A DNA stretch of 64,000 bases from an uncultured bacterium (GCA_905214715.1 CAJMMT010000011.1:1-64000); one strand, 5' to 3'; positions 32,607 to 41,974 are shown, counted from the first letter of the stretch. Program-made: numbers and translations. The notes: generated by a model from the sequence alone, not told the origin.

Positions 32607-35528
32607 TTAATTAAGGGGTTCGGTGGGATTGGAATTTTCAGGCTCTTCAGAATTTTCAGATTCTTCAGACTTTTCAGACTGGTCCGACAAGTCTGACTCG
32701 TCTGACAAGTCCGATCCGTCCGACTGGTCCGGGTTACCGGTTTCTTCCAGAACCTTCTCTTCGGTTTCCGCCACGGACTGTTCAGTCTGGAAGCGGAAAT
32801 ACTCATCGAAAGAACGTCCCTCGCGAAGCAGAAGTTCAAAGTTCGGTTTCGAGATTATGATAGGACGAACCTCGGCCGGAAGTTTAAGATCCGACTGATT
32901 CATAACATCGCGGTAACGCTCCGCCTGACGCAGGTTCCTGAGTCCTTTTACCACCAACAGACCTACGTTGCCGAAACTCATAGGCTCCAGATCGAAGTCA
33001 AGCACTGTGAAGGTGGAGAAGTTGAACCGTGCCACATCATACAGCAGCTGGTTGGCGTTTACCTCATCTTTCGGGAAAGCGAACACCATGTACTGGGGCG
33101 ACTCAGGGTCCCGCTCGAAGTTGGCGGGCTGTCCGTCGGCTCCGGCGGGAGCTTCGGAATCGGAAAGACGCATCTCCCATATCATGCCGCGGGAGTTGGT
33201 CGATCCCGCGTTAGGCTTGCGTCCTGCTTCGAGACCTTTCAGTATGGAACCGGCCATATCGGTCATGTCGGTGTCGGGCCAACGACGCAGCAGCTCGGAA
33301 AGTCGCTCCTGGAATTTGTCGTAATCCTTTTCAGTAAGGTAGGAAAGGGCATCGATAAAGACAAACTTGGGGAGTATGGCGGAGAGAGGGAATTCCTTTT
33401 CCATCCTTGCCGCCGCAGCATGTACCTCACCGTTACGGTTCTCAAGATAGTCGGAATATGCCTCGGCATAAAGTTCCTCCTGAATCTGGTGCATCCTGCG
33501 CAAATTATCGAAATAGGCGGGGTCGCGCATAGCCTGGCCATACGGAGAATCCGGGAAGTCGTTTAATATCTTGTTTTTCCAAACCTCGGCTCCATCGGGA
33601 TCATTGTCGCGGACGGCCATCAGATACATGTTGTAATACACATCCAGACGGTATATGTTATCGGGATAACGTCTCTCAAGCTCATTGAATTCCTCTCGCG
33701 CGGCTCCGAAGTCTTCCAGTTTGTCTTTCAGTATCACGCCCATGTTATACAGGCCCTCCTGGATAACGTCGTTCGCGGTCTTTATATCCTCCGGGGTAGA
33801 GGGTATCTGCTTCATATAGTAAAGGGCGTTGTGCGGGTCCTCGGCCCCTTCAAGCTCAGGCTTGGAAGCTATCGAGTCGGTGTTCTCGGCATATTCCGCT
33901 CCGCCTGTATCCGGTTCATCGTCAGAAAAAGCGAACGAAGTCTTGTTTCTGCGACGCCAGTCATCCTCAAGCTTACGGTTGCCCCACCGACGCTGGAATT
34001 CCGTCTTACCCTGGTTCTTGGCCATGTTGTTGTAGAAATACCATGACTTGTCGTTGTTCATCTGGAACGACGATGAAGGGGCATCCTGACCTATACGGTC
34101 GTTGGCATCCTTGTTTTTTTCCAGATACTCCTCGCGGGCTGCCGCCTCTGCCTCCTCTTTTTCGCGTTTTATAAGTTCGTCGGCAAGCCGCTGGCACACA
34201 GCCATCCGTTCCTCCTCGCTCAATTTGGAAAGATCGAGAAGGGAATCCTGAAGCTGTACGTTTCCGGCATAGAGGGCCAGCTCGTCGAGCACGTCGGAAC
34301 GCTTTCTCAAAGTCCGGTATCCGGGGAAACTCTCGGGGAGCAACGGAAGGGCCTCGGAATAGCATGGCTGGGCTTTCACGTAATCATGATCCGAGAAATA
34401 TATATTGCCTAAAGCGACGTTGGCCAAAGCCTTGTCCACACCGTTGCGGGTAGATTTCTCTACGGCCATACGGTAGTTTTTTGCGGCATCCACCGAATCG
34501 CCGCGCGTAAGGTACAGGTTTCCTATGGCGTAATATATCTGGTCGAGAAACTCGTTGTTGCGCTGATAGCGGGCCATGTTTCTCAAAGCCTTCACCTCTT
34601 TGGCTATATCGGCTCCTTCGAATACCTCGGACTGTTTTATACGTGCGTTGAATTTTGTGCGGTAAGCGGTGGAGGCCCCGGAACCGGCCTTTTTAAAAGC
34701 CTGATAAGCCAGGGCTCTGTTTCCGGTCTGGTTATACAGCTGCCCCAACAGGAACCACAGCCGGTTTTTCTGCGACCCGTGGGCACTCCTGGCGGCAATC
34801 TCAAGGGGCGCGATAGCCTCCTGATATCTTTCCGAGCGTACCAGCCAGTCGGCCTTGGTGAGCGCATACAGCTGTTGCAGTTTCTTATTGGTGAGTTCCT
34901 TTTCCTTGACATGGGTTATGATGTTCTCAGCTTCATAGAGCCAGTTCATCGCACAATAGCACCGCGCCTGCCAAATACGGGCTTCGGTGGTCACCGCCGG
35001 CAACCACTGGAAGTGCTTGGAAATGTAGAGGAAGGTAGATGCGGCCGCCAGGAAATCACCGCTATAGAACTGTGCCAGCCCCATGGTCATCCAGGCGTTG
35101 TGAAGAAACGGGTTGAATTCCTCGCGGGCACGGAAAGCTTTCTCCTTCGGAGAACCTGACTTTTTCGCCGGTTTCTTTTTTATGGAGTGCAGCTGTATGG
35201 CCTTCTGCATCTTCTCTATAGTGCGTTTGAAGTCGCCGGTCGGTTTCGGAGCCTTCTCATCGGCATACGCCTCGGCAGGATGTGTAAGCACAAAACGGGT
35301 GTAATCATCCTCGTAACCGAGTTCCTGGGCTTTAAGCTGCTCCACGAAGTGTTCGTGGCCATTGAAATACACATTATAACGTGTGGTAAAGGCCTGCCAG
35401 TTACGCGACAACGGGGTGTTTTTCTTCGTGCCGCATCCGGTAGCGAGTATGGCTACCGCAAGCAACACGACAAAAGAGTATATGGATATTCCCGCACTAC
35501 GGTAAGCGGGACGGATGTTCTTCTTCAC
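32607..35528 (-). CDS. porW: PorW/SprE-type TPR lipoprotein of the type IX secretion system
   Basis: 973 residues. The signal peptide ends in the lipobox LATGC (Cys32). The beginning of the mature part (TPLSRNWQAFTTRYNVYFNGHEHF) is the hallmark of the PorW/SprE family. TPR helices fill about residues 150-420 and 595-735. A low-complexity charged segment separates them. SprE is needed for gliding and secretion in Flavobacterium, and PorW for secretion in P. gingivalis, where it is thought to connect the PorLM motor to the translocon. The extreme C-terminus is an Asp/Ser/Glu tail (SDGSDLSDESDLSDQSEKS) encoded by a microsatellite-like stretch. It is upstream of porX in the same operon. The symbol is assigned by family resemblance. 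Confidence 0.85.
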   Translation of the reverse strand: MKKNIRPAYRSAGISIYSFVVLLAVAILATGCGTKKNTPLSRNWQAFTTRYNVYFNGHEHFVEQLKAQELGYEDDYTRFVLTHPAEAYADEKAPKPTGDFKRTIEKMQKAIQLHSIKKKPAKKSGSPKEKAFRAREEFNPFLHNAWMTMGLAQFYSGDFLAAASTFLYISKHFQWLPAVTTEARIWQARCYCAMNWLYEAENIITHVKEKELTNKKLQQLYALTKADWLVRSERYQEAIAPLEIAARSAHGSQKNRLWFLLGQLYNQTGNRALAYQAFKKAGSGASTAYRTKFNARIKQSEVFEGADIAKEVKALRNMARYQRNNEFLDQIYYAIGNLYLTRGDSVDAAKNYRMAVEKSTRNGVDKALANVALGNIYFSDHDYVKAQPCYSEALPLLPESFPGYRTLRKRSDVLDELALYAGNVQLQDSLLDLSKLSEEERMAVCQRLADELIKREKEEAEAAAREEYLEKNKDANDRIGQDAPSSSFQMNNDKSWYFYNNMAKNQGKTEFQRRWGNRKLEDDWRRRNKTSFAFSDDEPDTGGAEYAENTDSIASKPELEGAEDPHNALYYMKQIPSTPEDIKTANDVIQEGLYNMGVILKDKLEDFGAAREEFNELERRYPDNIYRLDVYYNMYLMAVRDNDPDGAEVWKNKILNDFPDSPYGQAMRDPAYFDNLRRMHQIQEELYAEAYSDYLENRNGEVHAAAARMEKEFPLSAILPKFVFIDALSYLTEKDYDKFQERLSELLRRWPDTDMTDMAGSILKGLEAGRKPNAGSTNSRGMIWEMRLSDSEAPAGADGQPANFERDPESPQYMVFAFPKDEVNANQLLYDVARFNFSTFTVLDFDLEPMSFGNVGLLVVKGLRNLRQAERYRDVMNQSDLKLPAEVRPIIISKPNFELLLREGRSFDEYFRFQTEQSVAETEEKVLEETGNPDQSDGSDLSDESDLSDQSEKSEESENSEEPENSNPTEPLN

Positions 35529-35638
35529 ATCTTATCTAACGTATTCAGATTATATTAGAGTATGTTTCATTTTAGCAATACGGCACTATTTTTTTTGAAA
35601 ATAACTTGCAATCAGTTCATTTTCTAATATTTTTTGCA

Positions 35639-35646
35639 TATCTTTG
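35639..35646 (+). promoter_or_regulatory. -7 element of the 35721 secreted-protein gene
   Basis: TATCTTTG matches the -7 consensus and lies 74 bases before the ATG at 35721. The -33 element is weak. The AT-rich region 35570-35640 separates this promoter from the divergent porW gene. Confidence 0.6.
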
Positions 35647-35720
35647 AGGCGGATAGTATTTCCACTCTTGATCACACACAAAAAATTTATTTATAATTCA
35701 CTTTCAATCCAACTGTTAGA

Positions 35721-38540
35721 ATGAAAAAAACCTTACTGATTTCCGCCCTTGCAGCTGTCGCCACTACCGCCTGGGCCGACGATGCAGTCTGGGAGGCCGT
35801 TACATCCAACGACCAGATAGACTTCAATGCAGAGTATGTGATTGGATACAATGAGCTGAAAAGCCCTGTCAAAAATCCGCTCACACTCATGAGTTCCAAA
35901 CCTATCAAGGATGGTCTGACGCTTCCCGGCGCAGTCAGCGACGGTATTGTCTTCGACAGCGAGGCCGGCACAATAACCAATGTTCCCGCCGAAGCCGCCA
36001 TTCTGAAGATTTTCCCCAATGGTGACGACTATTCGCTTTACGTTACCAATACCGCAACTCCGGGATATATAGGTCCGGCCCCTATCGACCAGTATGGCCG
36101 TGAGGTAAACGGCCTATCCATCTCACAGACGGCCCAGCCAATCGCCTTTACCTATCTTACCCAGGAGGAGAACTTCGATCCCGAACTTAACATAGGTTAC
36201 GCTACCACCCGTATAGAATATACCAGTACCGAGACTAACCGTAACATGTTCACATGGACAAAAATGGCCCGCTTCGACGTTCCCAGCGGCACTCAGTACT
36301 TCATGTTCATGCTTCAGGCCGCTCCCGGCGAGCTTCGCCTGTATAAGAAAGTGTCTCAGGAGGCTCCCGTGGTAGGCTGGATGGCCACTCCCGCCGATAA
36401 GGAGACAGTAGAGTCCCTCTCTTCTTTCCAGATTGAATGGCTCGGCATAGAAAAGACCGCCATACGCGACAACGGCGCTCTTTTCCAGGCTACCTTCAAC
36501 GGAAACAATGTACTTGTCGACCCGGCAGGATTGCTGTCAAACCCGATGGTTCTCAACATCGAGAAGGGCACACTGATGGATGAGGGCATATTCCAGCTCA
36601 AGCTCGGCGAAGGTCTGCTGACCCTTACCAATGCCGCCGGCGAAGAAATACCTTCTCCCGCCATCACCTACACCCTGAACCTCACTGGCGTACCCTATCC
36701 CGAGGTTTCTTTCAGCCCCGCCGACGGTGCCCTCTTCGAGGCTCTTGACTCTTATAAAATCATTTTCGATAATGTCGAGTCGATTTCAGTCAACGAACCT
36801 TACATAGCCGCCAGAGTAAACGGCGAGGATGAAGGCAGCGGCCTTATCACCGTTGACGGCAACGTTGCTACCCTTACTTTCGACCCCGCTATCGAAGTAA
36901 TAGGTGATGTCAAGATGCTTTTCCCCGCAGGTACATTCACAATCAATGACCGTCGCGGCAACACTATCGCTTCGGAAGAGATGACCTACAATTGCGAGAT
37001 TACCGGTCCCGCTCCCGAGATGCCTTACACACTGGCTCCCGCTCCCGGCGAATACAAGGTTTATCCGACAGTTTACCTCACTTACGAGAATGCAACCGCT
37101 ATCCAGGTTCCCGAAGGCGCTACTGCAACTCTGACCGTAGGCAGCGCGGGCACTTTCACTCTCGATATCGTGGCTACCGGCGCCAACAAGGTATCTTTCG
37201 TTCCCCGCGAAGACATTTCTCTTTATGTAAGCCAGTATACCGCCTACACTCTCAACGTCGACAAGGGCAGCTATTTCGTTACCATAGATGGCAAGAGATG
37301 GGGCAATCAGGCTATCGAGATTACAGATTACAAGGTGGCTCCCAAGACAATCGACTTCACCGTATCTCCCGCACAGGGCAACTATCCTGACGGCAGCATG
37401 TTCGAGACCGTGGTTCTGACCGTGAACGATGAAGGCACACTGACCAAGGACTCCATGAAGAGTGCGAAACTATACCTGGTGGCTGAAGACGGCACCCGTA
37501 CTCAGGTTGGCAACTACTCAGGCTTCAAGACCAAAGTAGAAGGCAACACGGTTGTGCTGACCATAGCTTCGATGCCCGAATCTTTCGAAGACGGCGACTA
37601 TCAGCTCGAACTTCCCCAGGGCCTCTTCAAGTGTCTCTTCCCCGGCACTTCATCTCCTGTTACCTCGCCCAAGACCATCTATTACTACACCATCGGCGAA
37701 CCTAAACCCGCTCCCGAGCAGAAGTACACTCTCGCTCCCGAAGCCGGTACTTACCAGGTTTATCCCGACGTTGTAGTTACCTACACCGATGCAGCCGAAG
37801 TTCAGGTTCCCGCCGGCGCGACCGCTACTCTCAAGGTAGGCGACAAGGCCGAATTCACCCTCGACATCATACCTACCGAGAACAGCATCAAGATTGTTCC
37901 CCGTCAGGACATCAAGATCTACTTCAACGACTATACAACATATTCTCTTGAAGTAGCCGAAGGTACATTCAGTGTTGTGCTCGAAGGTCGTCCTTGGCCC
38001 AACACCGCTCTTTCTATCACCGATTACAAGGTTTCGGCTCCCGTTATCGAGTTCACCGTAGACCCCGAAGAAGGAACTTACCCCGATGCCCAGATCTTCG
38101 CTTCGTTCACCATCACTATTCCCGAAGACTGCACTATCAGCAAGAACACCATGAAGACAGCCAACCTCTACAAGGTAGCTGAAGATGGCTCAAAAGAGCA
38201 GATAGGCAAGTACTCCGGCTTCAAGAACAAGGTTGAGGGCAGCTCTCTGGTCAACCCCATCACTGAACTTCCCGCCGACATGGCCGACGGCGATTATCAG
38301 ATTGAGATACCGAAAGGCTTCTTCAAAGTTCTTATGCCCGGCCAGACCACTCCGATAGAGAACTCGGTAATAACCCTCAACTACACTATCAAGCAGGGTA
38401 CGGTTGTGAAGACTCTTGTCGAGAACGGTGCTGAATTCGAGGTTTACACCATCCAGGGTGTCCGTCTCGGAAAGAAAGACCTGAAAGAACTTCCCGCAGG
38501 TCTCTATATCGTAAACGGCAAGAAGCATATCGTACGCTAA
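35721..38540 (+). CDS. Secreted repeat protein with sorting tail
   Basis: 939 residues, with a signal peptide MKKTLLISALAAVATTAWA. Residues about 25-215 form a unique N-terminal domain; Ig-like segments follow. Two tandem repeats of about 234 residues start at about residue 434 (PYTLAPAPGEYKVYP) and 668 (KYTLAPEAGTYQVYP). Both contain ITDYKV, KTxxLYxVAEDG and a GxYSGFKxKVEG motif, so they arose by duplication. The last ~40 residues (FEVYTIQGVRLGKKDLKE, LPAGLYIVNGKKHIVR) are the type IX-like sorting tail. It is divergent from the porW-porX operon. No enzymatic motif is seen; an adhesin or surface-structure role is plausible. Confidence 0.87.
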   Translation: MKKTLLISALAAVATTAWADDAVWEAVTSNDQIDFNAEYVIGYNELKSPVKNPLTLMSSKPIKDGLTLPGAVSDGIVFDSEAGTITNVPAEAAILKIFPNGDDYSLYVTNTATPGYIGPAPIDQYGREVNGLSISQTAQPIAFTYLTQEENFDPELNIGYATTRIEYTSTETNRNMFTWTKMARFDVPSGTQYFMFMLQAAPGELRLYKKVSQEAPVVGWMATPADKETVESLSSFQIEWLGIEKTAIRDNGALFQATFNGNNVLVDPAGLLSNPMVLNIEKGTLMDEGIFQLKLGEGLLTLTNAAGEEIPSPAITYTLNLTGVPYPEVSFSPADGALFEALDSYKIIFDNVESISVNEPYIAARVNGEDEGSGLITVDGNVATLTFDPAIEVIGDVKMLFPAGTFTINDRRGNTIASEEMTYNCEITGPAPEMPYTLAPAPGEYKVYPTVYLTYENATAIQVPEGATATLTVGSAGTFTLDIVATGANKVSFVPREDISLYVSQYTAYTLNVDKGSYFVTIDGKRWGNQAIEITDYKVAPKTIDFTVSPAQGNYPDGSMFETVVLTVNDEGTLTKDSMKSAKLYLVAEDGTRTQVGNYSGFKTKVEGNTVVLTIASMPESFEDGDYQLELPQGLFKCLFPGTSSPVTSPKTIYYYTIGEPKPAPEQKYTLAPEAGTYQVYPDVVVTYTDAAEVQVPAGATATLKVGDKAEFTLDIIPTENSIKIVPRQDIKIYFNDYTTYSLEVAEGTFSVVLEGRPWPNTALSITDYKVSAPVIEFTVDPEEGTYPDAQIFASFTITIPEDCTISKNTMKTANLYKVAEDGSKEQIGKYSGFKNKVEGSSLVNPITELPADMADGDYQIEIPKGFFKVLMPGQTTPIENSVITLNYTIKQGTVVKTLVENGAEFEVYTIQGVRLGKKDLKELPAGLYIVNGKKHIVR

Positions 38541-38603
38541 CATAAACGATGTCTGAGGGCTTTATTGGGGCCGTCCCGATAAAGTACTCACAAGACTACT
38601 ATA

Positions 38604-38641
38604 AGAAAGGCAGAGGCGCATAAAATCGCCTCTGCCTTTCT
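38604..38641 (+). terminator. Rho-independent terminator
   Basis: Perfect 15-bp stem AGAAAGGCAGAGGCG (38604-38618) and CGCCTCTGCCTTTCT (38627-38641) with an 8-nt loop, followed by a pyrimidine-only run. It ends the secreted repeat protein gene. Confidence 0.88.
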
Positions 38642-38713
38642 CTTTCCTTCTCCCTCTCCCCTTCTCTCTCCCCTCTTCCTTCCCTCTTCCTTCTCTTCCC
38701 TCTTCCTCTCTCC
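38635..38713. repeat. 79-base pure polypyrimidine tract
   Basis: Every base from 38635 to 38713 is C or T, mostly as CTT, CCT and CTC units without an exact period. Such mirror-like purine/pyrimidine tracts can form triplex (H-DNA) structures and are prone to length change. Confidence 0.85.
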
Positions 38714-38941
38714 ACTACTACCCCCCTCCTCTTTCACCCGGAGACAGACCCGATCCTCGCCTCCTTGGCTCTTTATACCGTGCGATCAAATTATACGGTG
38801 CGATCAAAAGCGCCTATGAAAGGCGCCTCTTTCTCTCTCTCCGTCGGGTGCTCGCTTAGCGAAGCGGCGAGCTGAAAGAAACCAACCCGAAAGCGGAACC
38901 CTATCCGAAAAGGGGAAGACCAAACCGGAAGAATATACAAA

Positions 38942-38973
38942 AAAACAGGTGCCCCGGAAAGAACGCCTGTTTT
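38942..38973 (-). terminator. Terminator of fabF
   Basis: AAAACAGGTG (38942-38951) pairs with CGCCTGTTTT (38964-38973), allowing one G-U. On the minus strand a run of seven T follows. It lies 21 bases past the fabF stop. Confidence 0.82.
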
Positions 38974-38994
38974 CTTTATATCTTGCAGAGTGGA

Positions 38995-40260
38995 TTACTC
39001 TTTGTATTTTTTCAGGATGAGAGCGGCGTTATGGCCACCGAATCCGAAAGTGTTGCTGAGCACGGTATTGATTTCGCGCTTCTTGGCTTTGTTGAATGTA
39101 AAGTCGAGATTGTAATCGAGGTCCGGATCCTCATCGCCATCCTCATGATTGATGGTTGGCGGAACGATACCGTCGTTGATAGCCTTGATACTGAACAGGG
39201 CCTCGATGGCACCGGCGGCACCGAGAAGGTGTCCGGTCATTGACTTAGTGGAACTAAGGCTGACCTTATATGCATGATCGCCGAACACCTGTTTGATGGC
39301 GAGGACCTCGCCACGGTCGCCAACGGGAGTCGATGTACCGTGCATGTTGATGTAGTCGATATCCTCGGGCTTCATTCCGGCATCCTTGAGTGCGTTTTCC
39401 ATCACGATACGCGCGCCCAGACCTTCGGGATGGGTTGCGGTGATGTGGTAAGCGTCGGCGCTGAGACCTCCGCCTGCAACTTCGGCATAGATGTGGGCAC
39501 CGCGTGCTTTTGCATGCTCAAGCTCTTCAAGAACAAGAGCGGCAGCACCTTCGCCGATAACGAAACCGTCGCGCGAGCCGCTGAAAGGACGGGATGCGCC
39601 CTTGGGGTCATCGTTGCGGGTTGAAAGGGCCTTCATTGAATTGAAACCGCCTACTCCGGCAGGGAATACGGCAGCCTCTGCGCCACCGGCTACAATCGCG
39701 TCGGCCATACCGAGACGTATGTAGTTGAAAGCATCTATGAGGGCATTGTTGCTCGATGCGCAGGCCGAAACGGTAGCGAAGTTGGGACCGCGGAAGCCAT
39801 GGTCTATCGAGATATGGCCGGCAGCTATGTCGGCAATCATTTTAGGTATGAAGAAGGGGTTGTATTTGGGACCCTGTTCTTCGCCGTGAAGTGCGAAATA
39901 ACCGGCTTCTTCTTCAAAAGTGTGAAGGCCACCGATACCGGCAGCGAAGATAACGCCTACGCGGTTCTTATCGACACCTTCGCCCTCCAGCCCGGCATCC
40001 TCAATAGCCTGGTCGGCTGCAACGAGGGCGTACATGGCATAAAGGTCGAGCGTACGGGCCTTTTTGCGGTCGAAGTGAGCTGCGGGATCAAAATCTTTTA
40101 CCTCGCAGGCAAACTGCGTTTTGAATTTAGAAGCGTCGAAATGGGTGATGGGGGCGGCGCCGCTTACGCCATTCTTGGCGTTTTCCCATGTGGTCTTGAC
40201 ATCGTTGCCAAGGGGAGTGAGGGCACCGAGTCCGGTCACTACTACTCTTTTCAATTCCAT
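38995..40260 (-). CDS. fabF: 3-oxoacyl-[acyl-carrier-protein] synthase II
   Basis: Condenses malonyl-ACP with acyl-ACP in fatty-acid elongation. 421 residues, normal length. Catalytic residues are visible: Cys167 in VSACASSNNA, His307 in NMHGTSTPVGD, and His344 in SMTGHLLGAAGA after Lys339. It lies downstream of acpP with a 158-base spacer holding a strong hairpin. In many Bacteroides genomes rnc follows fabF; here a terminator follows instead. Confidence 0.97.
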   Translation of the reverse strand: MELKRVVVTGLGALTPLGNDVKTTWENAKNGVSGAAPITHFDASKFKTQFACEVKDFDPAAHFDRKKARTLDLYAMYALVAADQAIEDAGLEGEGVDKNRVGVIFAAGIGGLHTFEEEAGYFALHGEEQGPKYNPFFIPKMIADIAAGHISIDHGFRGPNFATVSACASSNNALIDAFNYIRLGMADAIVAGGAEAAVFPAGVGGFNSMKALSTRNDDPKGASRPFSGSRDGFVIGEGAAALVLEELEHAKARGAHIYAEVAGGGLSADAYHITATHPEGLGARIVMENALKDAGMKPEDIDYINMHGTSTPVGDRGEVLAIKQVFGDHAYKVSLSSTKSMTGHLLGAAGAIEALFSIKAINDGIVPPTINHEDGDEDPDLDYNLDFTFNKAKKREINTVLSNTFGFGGHNAALILKKYKE

Positions 40261-40336
40261 TTAATGACGGATTGGAGGTTAGCAATTTTATTCGAGCACG
40301 GCATTTCATGAAGCCAGCTCTGTCTTTCACACACTT

Positions 40337-40376
40337 TTCCGGAGCCCTGTTGCCGTTTTGCAACAGGGAGCCGGAA
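40337..40376 (-). terminator. Hairpin between acpP and fabF (partial terminator or processing site)
   Basis: TTCCGGAGCCCTGTTGC (40337-40353) and GCAACAGGGAGCCGGAA (40360-40376) pair except for two internal bases. Its position between acpP and fabF suggests attenuation, so that the small carrier protein is made in excess; that is inference. Confidence 0.65.
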
Positions 40377-40418
40377 AGTATATGATTCTTATTGTCCGGA
40401 ATCTCCGGAAAGCCTTTC

Positions 40419-40652
40419 TTACTTGTGAGACTCGATGTAAGAAATAGCGTCGCCGACGGTGGTGATCTTCTCTGCGTCCTCGTCGGGGATAGTGATGCCG
40501 AATTCCTTTTCGAATTCCATGATCAGCTCTACGGTGTCGAGCGAGTCGGCGCCAAGATCCTTGCTGAATTCTGCTGTGGGGGTTACTTCAGCTTCGTCTA
40601 CAGTGAGTTTGTCTACGATGATGTCTTTGACTTTCTGTTCGATATCAGACAT
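40419..40652 (-). CDS. acpP: Acyl carrier protein
   Basis: 77-residue acidic carrier that holds growing acyl chains on a phosphopantetheine arm. The attachment site is Ser37 in LGADSLDTVELIM. Charge and length are typical (MSDIEQKVKDIIVDKL start). First gene of the acpP-fabF unit; a near-consensus promoter (TTACTTTG on the minus strand, around 40735) lies about 80 bases upstream. Confidence 0.97.
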   Translation of the reverse strand: MSDIEQKVKDIIVDKLTVDEAEVTPTAEFSKDLGADSLDTVELIMEFEKEFGITIPDEDAEKITTVGDAISYIESHK

Positions 40653-40881
40653 AATAGTTTTGAATTTTGGAGGGCCGGAGACTCAAAGCCGTTTACCGAC
40701 TTCTCCAGGTGAATGAATATTTCTTATTTTCAAGACTGCAAAGTAAACAATTAATTTTCATTTAACGAAATATTTCACAATTATTTGCACAGAAAAGTTG
40801 AACTTGTGCACTTCCTTGTTGTTTTTCAATACCTGTTTCACACCTGTTTATATCTTTTTCCCGGCTGGTACAGAGTGAATG

Positions 40882-40920
40882 GAAACGGACTCCGGAGCGC
40901 TTTGCTCCGAAGTCCGTTTC
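40882..40920 (-). terminator. Hairpin after korB
   Basis: GAAACGGACTCCGGAGC (40882-40898) and GCTCCGAAGTCCGTTTC (40904-40920) form a 17-bp stem with one G-U and a 5-nt loop, 28 bases past the korB stop. The minus-strand flank is not T-rich. The rest of the 296-base gap to acpP (40653-40948) holds the acpP promoter and no gene. Confidence 0.7.
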
Positions 40921-40948
40921 TATGTTATGTAGGTTTGTCTGTTTCTTT

Positions 40949-41971
40949 TCAGACTGTCCAGGTCTCAGTTGTCTTCAGGATCATATCGCGCAGCGAGTTG
41001 AATCCTTTCTTAGACTTTACCTCTTCAACCTGAGCCTCAACATCGGTCTCGTAGGTAGGTGCCTCCACATCGCGTATAACGCCTATGGCGAGCGGCAGTT
41101 CGTGGCCGTCCATCATAGCGAGCTGCTGGTGCAGGAAGTTGGCCTGCATGTGGGCATCGTGTACCAGTACGTCGTCGAGCGTATAACCATCCTGGCCTAC
41201 GACCACAGCCTTAAGGCCGAAGCCGTCTTGAACCAGACCTTTCTCCATGTTCTTGCCGAAGAGCATTTTCTCGCCATGGCGAAGGTGGATTGTGTGGTCG
41301 TCACGATATTCCTTGTCGCTCATATAAGAATGAACGCCGTTGTTGAATATAACGCAGTTCTGCAGTATCTCGACAACGCTGGCGCCTTTATGGCGGGCAG
41401 CGGCAACCATTACTTCCTTACTGGTGTCAAGGGCGATATCGAAACTGCGGGCAAAGAACTGACCGCGGGCTCCGAAACATAACTCGGCTGGAATAAATGG
41501 ATCTTCAGTCGTGCCGTAAGGAGATGATTTGGTTACCGACCCACGGGCCGAGGTTGGAGAATACTGTCCTTTGGTAAGGCCATATATCTTGTTGTTGAAC
41601 AGCAGTATGTTCAGATCTATGTTACGGCGCACCGCGTGTATGAAGTGGTTGCCGCCTATGGCAAGGCCGTCGCCGTCGCCGGATACCTGCCATACCGTCA
41701 GGTCCGGACGCGCGGTCTTGACTCCGGTAGCGATGGCGGCCGCACGGCCGTGGATGGTATGCATGCCGTATGTGTTCATGTAATACGGCAGACGCGAACT
41801 GCATCCTATGCCGGATACAACCACGGTGTTTTCAGGCGCTATGCCAATTTCCGCCATGGCCTTGTGCAACACGTTCAATATGGCGTGGTCTCCGCATCCG
41901 GGACACCAGCGCACACTCTGCTGGCTTTTGAAGTCGGCGGGCGCGTAGGTTGTGTTCTTATTGTTTTCCAT
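40949..41971 (-). CDS. korB: 2-oxoglutarate:ferredoxin oxidoreductase, beta subunit
   Basis: Thiamine diphosphate-binding half of the enzyme that converts 2-oxoglutarate and CoA to succinyl-CoA and CO2, reducing ferredoxin. 340 residues. WCPGCGDHAILNVL near the N-terminus and GIGCSSRLPYYMNTYGMHTIHGRA are the iron-sulfur and cofactor regions; VWQVSGDGDGLAIGGNH followed by LLFNNKIYGLTKGQYSPTS is the metal-TPP motif. It starts 3 bases after the korA stop in the same operon. Substrate preference among 2-oxoacids is assigned from family resemblance. Confidence 0.92.
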   Translation of the reverse strand: MENNKNTTYAPADFKSQQSVRWCPGCGDHAILNVLHKAMAEIGIAPENTVVVSGIGCSSRLPYYMNTYGMHTIHGRAAAIATGVKTARPDLTVWQVSGDGDGLAIGGNHFIHAVRRNIDLNILLFNNKIYGLTKGQYSPTSARGSVTKSSPYGTTEDPFIPAELCFGARGQFFARSFDIALDTSKEVMVAAARHKGASVVEILQNCVIFNNGVHSYMSDKEYRDDHTIHLRHGEKMLFGKNMEKGLVQDGFGLKAVVVGQDGYTLDDVLVHDAHMQANFLHQQLAMMDGHELPLAIGVIRDVEAPTYETDVEAQVEEVKSKKGFNSLRDMILKTTETWTV

Positions 41972-41974
41972 GGC

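Larger units (their letters stand above)
38541..38994. other. Intergenic region with two terminators and a long polypyrimidine tract
   Basis: No gene. It holds the terminator of the secreted repeat protein (38604-38641), a pure pyrimidine tract (38635-38713), a pair of GTGCGATCAAA repeats about 17 bases apart (near 38787 and 38804), small hairpins (GCGCC/GGCGC near 38811 and GCTCGC/GCGAGC near 38850) and the terminator of fabF (38942-38973). A similar GCGATCAAA pair occurs at 7395-7427. Confidence 0.6.
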
